NCBI GenBank assembly: GCA_965205055.1
Contig: OZ242030.1
Location: forward strand, 3,906,001 to 3,970,000
Reading direction: 5' to 3'
Origin: CBDBBY01 sp965205055
GTDB lineage: Bacteria; Pseudomonadota; Alphaproteobacteria; Rhodobacterales; Rhodobacteraceae
DNA: 64,000 nucleotides
Shown here: in pieces, positions 26,969-35,596 of the stretch
How the letters are laid out: each line of letters opens with the position of its first letter
Position numbering within the stretch: position 1 is the stretch's first letter
Notes under the pieces: generated by a model
The model's input: only the letters and a program-made list of their open reading frames with translations
Databases searched by the model: none
What the model was told of the DNA's origin: nothing
Position numbers and translations under genes: made by a program

Positions 26969-28415
26969 TGCGATGCTCAACAATCTTGGCGCGGAGTTGA
27001 TCGCGGTCGAGAGTGAGCCACATCGCGTTGATCGCGTCCAGCGTTCGAGTAAGCGCATTCTCGTCGAGGTTGTTGCGGTTGGTCGTGCCGGTCAGAATGA
27101 AGGTCTCGATGTCTTGGGCAAAGGCCTTGACCTCGAGGTCGGCAACTAGGTCGGACAGCGTTTCGGAACATGACGACAGTGACCGTACGTCGGGCGCGGA
27201 CAGGAGGATCTCGTTCACGCGCAAGTCATAATTGCGCGGTGCGTTGCTGGGATAGCTCGTCAGCAAGTGCTGCAATCGGGTCGTGCTACGACCGGGGTAG
27301 AACCGTCGTCCGTCGGGCAGCCACTGCATGCCTCGCACTCGAATCAGCAGTTCATCGACCTTGTTGTAGATCCCCTGTTCGAGGGGTAGGTCAAGGCTGC
27401 GGATCAGGTCCACGACATCTGATCTCGGGTGAAAGGGAACATCGCATTTCGACGAGAAATCCCAACTTGGGAAATCAAACCATGAACTTAGATGTTCCGT
27501 TAATTCGTCGGCCGTCACGAAAATAGCCAGCTCTTCAGATACGCAGTTTCCGCGAATGAAGGACGTGCGTTCGCGCGCGCTCAGCGGGCGCGGTGAAAAT
27601 GAAGTCTTCTCGAAGTCGATCAGCGCGTAGCGGCCTTCCTTCGCGTCCCGGATCAGGATGTTCCGAGGACTCAAATCGTTCCACAGGACATGGAGGTCCA
27701 ATAAGGTGGACATGATTTCAACATAGTCGGTGACGTACGTTCTTCGTTCTTCACCTGAAGAGAACAGTAGGGCGTCCTCAATGTTCTGGCCGCTGACATA
27801 TTCGGATAGAGCATAGATCACGCCGCAATCTGGCATACCCAGAATACGAAACGGCGTAGCAACTTCGATTATTCCGCGCCGTCGCGGCGCGCTTCCGCCC
27901 GGATTGGCGGAGCAGATGAGACGCTTGAGCTTTCTTCCATTTTCGATTTCTACGTTTAGGCGGCTTGCCGCATCGGCTGTCCCTCGTTTGGCGACAACGG
28001 CCCGCCCATCAGCAAGCCCGACAAGCTTGACCTGCCCATTGCGAACGAACGCATTTGCGCCGGCGAGGTCGGGATGCTTCGGGATTTCCTGCGCATCCAG
28101 TTGATCGAGATACCTACTATCGTGGCCAACAAAACATGGGGGATACTCATCATACTCCGCGTGTCGCGATCCGACGGGGCCCAAGGAGGCGCGCGTCGTG
28201 CGGTTATGATCACACAGCATCAGCCCCTCGCGCACCGCGGTTTTCTCAGCGACCGTTCTTGCAAACCTTGCCGCCGCCCATATTCCGTTGGTTTTGAGGC
28301 GGCGATGCGCCTCATCCCGTTCTTCGGATCCGTAGCCGAGCTCAGCGATCATCCTGTCGAGGAGGTCGCGCAGGGGTCCGTTCGCGTTTCGCTCAGCCAA
28401 ATACTCCTGTGGCAT
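26961..28415 (-). CDS. Protein-kinase-fold protein
   Basis: About 484 residues. The central region has VKLVGLADGRAVVAKRG (strand and lysine like the kinase N-lobe), LSEYVSGQNIED (hinge) and LWNDLSPRNILIRD...YALIDFEKT, which matches the catalytic HxD...N and DFG-like motifs of ABC1/APH-type kinases, with Asn in place of His. The C-terminal 200 residues are unrecognised. The start is uncertain: 28415 is preferred, and 28460 or 28472 would overlap the nucleotidyltransferase. Likely a kinase acting on a small molecule or protein of the cluster. Confidence 0.65.
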   Translation of the reverse strand: MPQEYLAERNANGPLRDLLDRMIAELGYGSEERDEAHRRLKTNGIWAAARFARTVAEKTAVREGLMLCDHNRTTRASLGPVGSRHAEYDEYPPCFVGHDSRYLDQLDAQEIPKHPDLAGANAFVRNGQVKLVGLADGRAVVAKRGTADAASRLNVEIENGRKLKRLICSANPGGSAPRRRGIIEVATPFRILGMPDCGVIYALSEYVSGQNIEDALLFSSGEERRTYVTDYVEIMSTLLDLHVLWNDLSPRNILIRDAKEGRYALIDFEKTSFSPRPLSARERTSFIRGNCVSEELAIFVTADELTEHLSSWFDFPSWDFSSKCDVPFHPRSDVVDLIRSLDLPLEQGIYNKVDELLIRVRGMQWLPDGRRFYPGRSTTRLQHLLTSYPSNAPRNYDLRVNEILLSAPDVRSLSSCSETLSDLVADLEVKAFAQDIETFILTGTTNRNNLDENALTRTLDAINAMWLTLDRDQLRAKIVEHRNA

Positions 28416-28446
28416 TGCAGGGCATACGGCTCGTTTCTGACGCGAA

Positions 28447-29237
28447 TCACCGCAGCGCATCGTATAGCTCACTCAGCAGGCTCTCGTACATCTCTTGGCG
28501 GTAAAAATTCGGGTTCGGTTCGGAGGACGCGACAAAAGCTCGCTTGAACCCGTCGGAAGTGTCCGAGATGTCGAGTATCGTTCCGCATTGCCAATCAAAG
28601 TGTTTCTCAAACGAGACGGATAGCGGCGAAGGTAGAAGAATCCGGCCACAAAAAGGTAACGTCCGGCGAGCGTCAAATCCTCATGAGCGACGGCGGGGTC
28701 CGCAACGTCCGGCCGGGACCGGATCAAGGCGAGCTTTCTACTGGCTCTTTCCAAAGCCGTCGCGGTGTGTCGCGCGCGCAAGTTGTTCGTGTACTGGTAG
28801 TGACACGTGGTTCTGAGTGTCGCGTACCGCATCCCGTCTGTGAACAGGGGAACCCCGTATATGCAAAGATGAGCGACGTCGATCTCGTGGTCGAAAAAGA
28901 TGTCGTCCGAAGCATCAGTCGCGCCGTTTAGTGCCTTGATGTCAATGTCTACCAGAACTCCGTAAACTCGCGCAATCAAGGCGCATTTGCGGCGCGCCAG
29001 TGCGTCAGCTTCTTGCGTCAGCCGCAGGGCATTCTCCGTCGCGGTGATAACATTGATATCGATATTGGTTCCGAAATTGGCCTGGCCCCTCGTACAGGAC
29101 CCGATCAGCACGACCGCCTCAACCTGTGGCATTCGTGAAAGGCAATGCCGAATGTTTCGGATGGCATGCACGCAGTCCGGCGATGGAAGGACGAGCCCGT
29201 CGATGGCCTCTACCAAACTGCTGTTCTGAACAGGCAT
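28447..29237 (-). pseudogene. Nucleotidyltransferase, C-terminally frameshifted
   Basis: Begins MPVQNSSLVEAIDG, and has GSCTRGQANFGTNIDINVI (Pol-beta superfamily GS...D-x-D signature) near residue 45. The reading frame continues to 28473, but after FFYLRRYP the alternate frame gives a far more protein-like tail, SFEKHFDWQCGTILDISD to MYESLLSELYDALR, ending TGA at 28447. A one-base indel near 28627 is inferred. It follows the flavoprotein gene by 2 bp and is in one operon with the two kinase-like genes. Either a recent mutation or a sequencing error. Confidence 0.6.
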
Positions 29238-29239
29238 CT

Positions 29240-30376
29240 TCAGTTGGTCGGCATGCTGACCGCAGACGGGATTTCCGTCTCGCCAGCCATAAACCTCAGG
29301 AAGGCGATGTCGGACCGGATATTGCCGTGGAGCGAAAGTGTTAACGCGTCGAGCAGCGTCCGCGAGACACGGCTGCCTGAATCGAGCGCCTCTACCGGGT
29401 TTTCGACAAAGACCTGGAGTGCTCCGTCCACGGCGAGTTGATGCGCGGAGCCGCAGAGGTTTTGAAGCGCGTTAACCAGCCCGTCGGTCGCTGCGGGTCG
29501 CGCTGCATTGTCCCCAGCCTCTGCAAGCCTGTCCTGAAGTTCCTTCAGGATAACGTCGATCTCTGCCGCGCGTGCAGCCAGTTTTTGTCCGTAAGCGAAC
29601 CACGAAGGCACCTTGTCCGACCCGCGACGCTCTGCGGTGTCGAGAACGCCATATGCCAACCCGATCGACCATGCGAGATGTTTGATCGCCGATCTGGGAA
29701 CCGCATAGTAGGGATTGAAGTGTTCGTTGCCAAGACTCGCTTTGGAGACGATGTCTTCGTGGCCAATTTCGTAACCGGAAATCTCGTAGGGCGCTATGGA
29801 CGCGCCTTTGAAGGCTTTGCTTTTCCAAGGTGTGGGATGTCGGACCGCCTCGGGCGCTACCAATGCGCATTTCGACAGGTCGTCTCTGGGATCGATGAAG
29901 GGAATCGCGAAATGGGTTGCGCACTCCGAGAGCGTTCCGAAGAACCAGTAGCCGCTCACGATCAGCGTGTCGTTACGTAGCTCTACTTTTGCCTTGCTCG
30001 GGTCGTTCTGATACGTGAAAATGACCCGTCCACCGGTATCGTCGAGCAAAGCCTTCACGATGCGATCATCCAGAAAACTCAAGATGCGGCCGGGATTGCC
30101 GATAAGCTGAAAGACAATCCAGCCGAACGTACTGTCGATCCGGGTCGCTTCGGATATCAACAGAAACTCGCCGCAAAAATCGAAATGCAAACCGTCGTAG
30201 TACTCAGGCACGAGCGCGAGGTTGATCCGTCGCTCCAGTAGAAAATCAAGCAGCGCGCGTGTCGGACAACCAATACTGTTGCTGGCTTCGATCTCTTCCC
30301 GAATCCACGTCGCATTTGATCGAAGTTCGGCAATTACCGCCTCAGCAGTCGTCGAAGAATTTAACGGGTCGGGCAT
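29240..30376 (-). CDS. Acyl-CoA dehydrogenase-like flavoprotein
   Basis: A 378-residue protein with the acyl-CoA dehydrogenase/flavin monooxygenase (HsaA-like) plan. The helical N-terminal domain has LVPEYYDGLHFDF and EATRIDSTFGWIVF, the beta middle domain VSGYWFFGTLSECATHFAIP, and the helical C-terminus CGSAHQLAVDGALQ. The catalytic Glu of classical dehydrogenases is not obvious. In clusters of this kind such proteins act as hydroxylases or dehydrogenases on carrier-bound or free intermediates. It is the first gene of the leftward operon. A palindromic stretch lies upstream. Confidence 0.75.
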   Translation of the reverse strand: MPDPLNSSTTAEAVIAELRSNATWIREEIEASNSIGCPTRALLDFLLERRINLALVPEYYDGLHFDFCGEFLLISEATRIDSTFGWIVFQLIGNPGRILSFLDDRIVKALLDDTGGRVIFTYQNDPSKAKVELRNDTLIVSGYWFFGTLSECATHFAIPFIDPRDDLSKCALVAPEAVRHPTPWKSKAFKGASIAPYEISGYEIGHEDIVSKASLGNEHFNPYYAVPRSAIKHLAWSIGLAYGVLDTAERRGSDKVPSWFAYGQKLAARAAEIDVILKELQDRLAEAGDNAARPAATDGLVNALQNLCGSAHQLAVDGALQVFVENPVEALDSGSRVSRTLLDALTLSLHGNIRSDIAFLRFMAGETEIPSAVSMPTN

Positions 30377-30463
30377 TGAATCCTCTCGAAGTTATGCGCC
30401 AAAATTTCTGATTGCAGGTAACCTGCAAGGCCCTGTGTGAACACACCAATAAAGCCTCTCATG

Positions 30464-30478
30464 GGTGCGAATCGCACC
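30464..30478. promoter_or_regulatory. Palindrome upstream of the flavoprotein gene
   Basis: GGTGCGA-A-TCGCACC, a perfect 7-bp inverted repeat with one central base, about 90 bp before the flavoprotein start. A second weaker repeat GTGTG-AA-CACAC is at 30435-30446. Either may be an operator or an end structure of the IS5 remnant. No regulator is linked. Confidence 0.35.
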
Positions 30479-30563
30479 TCTGAGCTTGACCGAAAATTGA
30501 GTGGCCTCGCCAAGATGTGGCAACTTTTGTCAACTTTGCACCCGAAAAAAAAGGATACCGGAC

Positions 30564-31360
30564 ATGCCTTGGAATGAGACCATCAAGATCATATATACAC
30601 GCCCTCGGGCTCTATCTGAAAGCGATTTGACGGATGAGGAATGGGCGTTGGCCGAACCGTGTCTTCCGCCTTCGTCAAAGATAGGAACCCCCGCAAGACC
30701 GACCTTCGCGGAGTGTTCAACGCAATCCGTTGTATGCTCCAAACCGGATGTCAGTGGCGGGCGCTTCCTCCTTGTTTTTCTCTATCCGCGACTGCTCAGC
30801 ATTGTTTTTTTTAGCGACGCAGCGGAGTCTTCGCCCGGATGATGGGCACGCTTTGCGTCCTCGGACACGAAGTGGCAGGGTGCTCATCAAACCCGACCGT
30901 GATCGACACCCAATTGGTGAAGACGACGGAGAGCGGTGGCCCTGCGGGCTACGACGCGGGGCAACAAGATCAAGGGGCGCAAGTGCCGTCTTGTCGTCGA
31001 CATTGAGGGGTGCCCGATCAAGATCTCCGTCCACGAGGCTTCGGTTCAGGATCTTGAAGATGCTCTGGCTGTAATCCTCGGCGTATTGGAGAACGCGACG
31101 CACATTAAGAAAATCTGGGCGGACGGCGGATACCGGGGACAGAAGCTGGCGTCCACGCTCAAGAAGCTCGGTCTCGGGCCCGATCTTGAAATCGTCATCA
31201 AATCCAAAGATGTCAAAGCTACCATATCGCCGCTGGGTCGTTGAGCGGACCTTTGCCTTGATGTCGCGCTGTCGGCGTCTGGCGAAAGACTAAGAACGAA
31301 GCTTGGAGAGCTCTCTGACGTGGGCGCACTTGGTCGTGGCCGCTTCTTGATGCGCCATCG
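30564..31360 (+). pseudogene. IS5-family transposase remnant
   Basis: Starts MPWNETIKIIYTRPRALSE, SDLTDEEWALAEPCLPP, the typical IS5-family N-terminus. The next segment NAIRCMLQTGCQWRALP is in another frame. Later come IKGRKCRLVVDIEG (strand with the first catalytic Asp region), KIWADGGYRGQKLAS (second Asp) and RWVVERTFALMSRCRRL (catalytic Glu), followed by a stop. Several frameshifts make it non-functional. It lies between the GlmS-like and flavoprotein genes and may have split one original operon. Confidence 0.8.
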
Positions 31361-31586
31361 GAAGGGCTAAATCATGCTGATAGCAAACAATAAAATATGA
31401 ATTTGGAATTTTCGTTCGTACTCTTTGACCGTAGAGACGGATTGCACTTGTTCTACCCTTGGATGAAGTGAAGCCGCCCGCCGCACCCGCATGTCAAGGA
31501 AGCCAGCTTGCCGTCACCGCGTTATATGACGTGAGACTTATCGCCGATATTGCAGTGCTGCATGGGATCGAGCCCATCAGCACGGG

Positions 31587-33416
31587 TCATCGGACGGTCA
31601 CGGACTTCGCAAGGGCTCTGGGGCGATCGATGTTGCGTCCTAGAGACAAGGCGCAAAAATAAGCGAAGAGCTGACCTGCGACTATCTGGAGGATAGCTGT
31701 GAGCCCTGACGACATGCTTGGCAGAGTGACGTATTCGATGAACAGCTCATCCTCGATATTCGGAAGAAGAGCCGACCCGAACCCGATGACGTTACCGCCC
31801 CTTGCCCTGATCTCGTGAATGTTGTCGATCGTCAATTGATACAGATCGGGTTCAGACGCGGCATCGGGAACGAAGGCCACGGTGTAGAAATTCTCATCGA
31901 TCAGGGAAATCGTTCCGTGCTTGAAGAAGCCCGCCGACATGCCCTCGGCGTGAAGGTAGGATACTTCCTTGAACTTTAGGGCGCTTTCCAAGGCGACCGC
32001 ATAGTGCACACCGCGCCCAATGAAGAACCAGTGCTCGATTATGCAGTATTGCTTTGCAACGCGCTGAATCTTCGCGCTCGTATCGCGAATGACATGAGAT
32101 ATTGCGTCCGGAAGCGCGTCCAGCTCTGCGTTGATCTCTTTCAGCGAAGAAGCGGAAAGAGATTCGGTGGATGCACCGCATTCGGCAGCCATCAGGTAGA
32201 GACCGACTGCTTGGCTGATGATCGACTTCGTGCTCAGAACGCAGATTTCTCGACCGGCATTCTGAATAAGAGGAACGTCGACCAGGCGCTGCATTGAGCT
32301 TCCCGGGACGTTGTTCAACGCAATCGTGCGGGTTGACGCGTCAACCGCATGCCGCAGCACGTCCAGCGTATCGAAGGTTTCTCCGCTCTGAGAGATCGCA
32401 ATGATCACGTTTCCATCGCGGGTGGGATACAGGTTTAGAAACTCGTCGGAAGGGTAGGCTGGCACATGCTTACGGGCCAGCCGGGCGAAGAAATACTGGC
32501 CCAGCAGGCCGACATAGAAGGCGCTGCCTGACCCGACAATGCTGCAATTCGATGTCGCCAGTAAATCTATGACGCGATCGATCCCGGCGCGCATGCTACG
32601 CCGGATTTCGGTGACCGCTTGCGCAGACTCGTTGATCTCCTTGATCATGAAGTGCTTGTACTGGCCCAGCTCGACTCGCTGCGAGGCGACATCCTCCTCT
32701 GTGTAGATGAACTGGCTTTCCTGATACGCGCCGTCGATACCTTTCCAGAGCTTCCGCGAATTGTTGTCGCAGATTAGTATCGTGTCGTCTTCCAAATAGT
32801 GCACGGGCAGGGTGTCGGCGAATTCGGAGAATGCCGATTTGTCTGAGGCGATGACGGTGTCCAACCCGTCGGCGGCCATGAGAAGCGGGCTCTTGCGTTT
32901 TATCGCGAACATGACGTGGGGGGCCGCGCGGCTAATTCCGCAAATCGCGAATTCGCCCATCATGGTGCCGATTGCCTTTTCCAAGGCTTGCCTCAGATTC
33001 CCACCGCTTTCGGCAATGCAGTCTGCTATCAAATTTGCCGCGATCTCGGTGTCCGTCTCACTTCTCAGATCCCATTTTGGATTGGCGCGTCGAAGGTCGT
33101 CGAAATTTGTGATGACACCATTGTGCACGATGGCGACGCTGTTGGCGGTGTCGGCGTGCGGGTGTGAGTTGTTGCGGGTCACCGCACCGTGGGTTGCCCA
33201 GCGCGTATGGCCGATCGCGGTTGTCGATCCCGCCAAGTTCCTCAGGTTCTCTTGATTGATCTCGGAGATCGCGCCGACATCCTTGAAAAGTTTCAGCTCA
33301 CCGCAGGAGATCGCGCCGAAACCGTAGGAATCGTAACCGCGGTATTCCAACGTTTTCAGGGCACGCACCATCTGCCCAATATTGATTGCGCCGACATGAC
33401 CGACAATTCCGCAAAT
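31587..33416 (-). CDS. GlmS-like glutamine-fructose-6-phosphate aminotransferase, ATT start
   Basis: 609 residues, the same length as E. coli GlmS. The glutaminase domain starts ICGIVGHVGA with the catalytic N-terminal Cys, then YRGYDS, GHTRWATHG and HNG. Two SIS sugar-isomerase domains follow (VGSGSAFYVG; SQSGETFDT; RGVHYAVALESALKFKEVSYLHAEGM). The codon before Cys is ATT, which overlaps the TAA of the upstream gene (TAATT in place of the usual TAATG) with GAGGAG eight bases before; the first ATG would remove the Cys. It lies in a biosynthetic-looking cluster, so it may be a pathway enzyme or a resistant GlmS copy. Confidence 0.88.
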   Translation of the reverse strand: MCGIVGHVGAINIGQMVRALKTLEYRGYDSYGFGAISCGELKLFKDVGAISEINQENLRNLAGSTTAIGHTRWATHGAVTRNNSHPHADTANSVAIVHNGVITNFDDLRRANPKWDLRSETDTEIAANLIADCIAESGGNLRQALEKAIGTMMGEFAICGISRAAPHVMFAIKRKSPLLMAADGLDTVIASDKSAFSEFADTLPVHYLEDDTILICDNNSRKLWKGIDGAYQESQFIYTEEDVASQRVELGQYKHFMIKEINESAQAVTEIRRSMRAGIDRVIDLLATSNCSIVGSGSAFYVGLLGQYFFARLARKHVPAYPSDEFLNLYPTRDGNVIIAISQSGETFDTLDVLRHAVDASTRTIALNNVPGSSMQRLVDVPLIQNAGREICVLSTKSIISQAVGLYLMAAECGASTESLSASSLKEINAELDALPDAISHVIRDTSAKIQRVAKQYCIIEHWFFIGRGVHYAVALESALKFKEVSYLHAEGMSAGFFKHGTISLIDENFYTVAFVPDAASEPDLYQLTIDNIHEIRARGGNVIGFGSALLPNIEDELFIEYVTLPSMSSGLTAILQIVAGQLFAYFCALSLGRNIDRPRALAKSVTVR

Positions 33417-35278
33417 TAAATCGACTCCTCAAAAAGCTTTGGTTTGGCCTGTTTCAAAATTCTTGTAAGTTTCTGCCCCAGCGCGCACTGATTTACCGAG
33501 GCGGGCGTGTCATGTCCAGCGTGGAAAAAATAGTCACAGAACCTGCAATACGTTTCATACGCTAACCTTTCGCCCCAGACATCCACGAATTCATACAAGA
33601 ACGGCAGCAAGACTTCTTCGATTTGAGACTCCTCCCGCAGGGACGCGGCGTGGAACAAAAGTGCGAAGAGGTGCTCAAAGCAGGCGGCTTCCGTCCCGTT
33701 GTCGGAATAGCCGGTGGAGAATTGCGAGAAGCTGAGCTTTGTCCCGTCCCAATGCGAATTGTCCGGATGGCGACCGCCCAGCACATGCCCGTTCGCATGC
33801 GCGCGACAAAGCCAGTCGACTAGTTGTACGAGAATCTGCCGCGACTCGCCTTGATCGGCGTGGGCAACCGCCTCGGCGAAGGTCTGATGAACGCTGTGCC
33901 CGATATCGCAGTCGGTGGCCCCTTCCTGTTCCTCCTTCACGGGAATGCCGAGCTCTGACAGTTCCTCGGCCATCGCTGCCCGAAGCTCGGGCTGCCGATT
34001 GATCAGCTCAATGTTCGGGAAGCACCGGGCAATCAGGTCGGCCTCGGCTGGGACGGCGTCGACACCTGTCGTCGACACCTTCGCCCTAATGCGCGCAGCG
34101 CGGTTTTCCGAGTCCAGATCGTAGCCGAGAAGCGCGGTGGTCGCAGTTTCGAAATCCTCCTGGCTGAAGAGTATGCTCGCCTTGAGCGCCACCACGGTGC
34201 CGCCCCGCACCTTCCTTGTAATGATACCGGATCGCATCATGTGCTGGTAGAACCGGGTTGCGGCATGGGTGTCGCGAAACCGGATTGCACAGAAGAAGCC
34301 GATGCTTCGCACCTCGTAGTCGGAAAGCCGGTCCGCCAGTGCCGCAGTGAACTGCTTCCAACGGGGCGATGCGCTTGTGATCGCCGCCTTGTTCGCGTCG
34401 GTATAGTCCAACCCTGCGATCGCCGCTCTGCAGGCCGGCGGCTGGCCGCCATAGGTGAACTCTGCCTCATTGTAGAGGAGCTCAGGAAGGTGCGATGCGT
34501 AAAGGCAGGCCGCGATCGGGAAGCCCTGACCGAGTGCTTTGCCGATCGCGATGATATCGCAGGTTGCGGCGAAGATTTGGTGCGAGAAATAACCGGTGCC
34601 CAGGAACCCACCGTAGCATTGAATTTCGTCGAAGATCAGCACGTGCCCCCTGTCCCGGCAGATCGCGCTCAACTCGCGAAGCTGGCTTCCTAAGCTGTCA
34701 GGCCGGTGCAACCCCCCAGAGAACCCGATCGGGTCAAGCAGCACGGTCGACGGCCGCCTCACAGACCGGGCGAGTTCCAGAAGAGACTCCAGCTCACTGC
34801 TTCCGGAGAAGGACACGTGGCTTGCGTCAGCTCCGACGAACGAGCTTCGGTTTCTGTGCGAGAGCGGCAGCGTTGAGATGCTCTCGCCATGCCAGGCATG
34901 CCGGACGACCAGTACCCGATGATTGCGCTGCGTCTGATAAGCAATTTTCAGCGCGGTCTCAACGGCATCCGTGCCGTTCGACAGTTTGTGGTTGACCCTC
35001 GAAATGTTCTTGGGGGCCTTTTCGATCAACTTTTGTGCCAGAAGATCAAAGCCTGCGCTTCCGAAACGTGACGAGTAGAAAACCTCGCCGCGCCGGATGG
35101 TGTCGATGACAGCATCGCGAATTGCGGCGGGTGGTTGGCCGTAGGGGAGGTTCAATGTTTGCCCGCTGAGATCAAGAAAGGTCTGGCCATCCCGGGATCT
35201 GTATCGGGTGCCTTGGACGCTTTCCAGTCGGACGGATCCGGGTTGCAGGCTTCTCTGGATGGTCATGTACGAATTCAT
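33416..35278 (-). CDS. Class III aminotransferase fused to kinase-like domain
   Basis: About 620 residues. Residues 1-400 are a fold-type I class III PLP aminotransferase: RYRSRDGQTFLDLSGQ, NGTDAVETALKIA, HAWHGES, ILIFDEIQ-type segment (VLIFDEIQCYGG) with the PLP Asp, and IIAIGKALGQGFPIAA with the PLP Lys. The C-terminal 200 residues contain AHANGHVLGGRHPDN and LSFSQFSTGY, resembling the HxD/N and DFG region of small-molecule kinases, with the catalytic Asp not clear. The start may be 35278, 35266 or a TTG at 35359. Co-translated with the GlmS-like gene. Confidence 0.75.
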   Translation of the reverse strand: MNSYMTIQRSLQPGSVRLESVQGTRYRSRDGQTFLDLSGQTLNLPYGQPPAAIRDAVIDTIRRGEVFYSSRFGSAGFDLLAQKLIEKAPKNISRVNHKLSNGTDAVETALKIAYQTQRNHRVLVVRHAWHGESISTLPLSHRNRSSFVGADASHVSFSGSSELESLLELARSVRRPSTVLLDPIGFSGGLHRPDSLGSQLRELSAICRDRGHVLIFDEIQCYGGFLGTGYFSHQIFAATCDIIAIGKALGQGFPIAACLYASHLPELLYNEAEFTYGGQPPACRAAIAGLDYTDANKAAITSASPRWKQFTAALADRLSDYEVRSIGFFCAIRFRDTHAATRFYQHMMRSGIITRKVRGGTVVALKASILFSQEDFETATTALLGYDLDSENRAARIRAKVSTTGVDAVPAEADLIARCFPNIELINRQPELRAAMAEELSELGIPVKEEQEGATDCDIGHSVHQTFAEAVAHADQGESRQILVQLVDWLCRAHANGHVLGGRHPDNSHWDGTKLSFSQFSTGYSDNGTEAACFEHLFALLFHAASLREESQIEEVLLPFLYEFVDVWGERLAYETYCRFCDYFFHAGHDTPASVNQCALGQKLTRILKQAKPKLFEESI

Positions 35279-35596
35279 TCGAAAAATTGGATTCCGACGG
35301 CGCGGATGAGTGAGCCACCGACAAATAGCCAAATCGGGAATGTTCACCAAATTATTCAACTCAAAATTATGTGGAAGTTTTTATAAACAAGTTTTTCGCG
35401 TTGTCCGGTAAATGTCCCTTTGGTTGTGGGTCAATCAAGCAAAACCATCCGCCTCCCGCGTTCGAGTTTAAGCCCATCCAAGGCGTAAGTCGTTTATTCA
35501 CCTCGAAATGGGTGCAACCGGGTGTCGGTTGTGTCCGCGGTCGAAGGTTTGCTATCGGTTGCGTTATCAAGGAACTTGAAGAGCTGTGTGGATGCC
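35279..35596. other. Divergent promoter region
   Basis: About 318 bp between the leftward aminotransferase/GlmS operon and the rightward MetRS-like gene. It is AT-rich in its left half (35340-35400). It must contain the promoters for both directions if the cluster is expressed. No clear palindrome or regulator gene was seen. Confidence 0.5.

Noticed and set aside
28544..28816. Plus-strand frame opposite the nucleotidyltransferase
   Set aside because: Antisense of the frameshifted gene; no domain.
31459..31662. 67-codon frame between the IS5 remnant and the GlmS-like gene
   Set aside because: No start context, overlaps the end of the GlmS-like gene and has no recognisable sequence.
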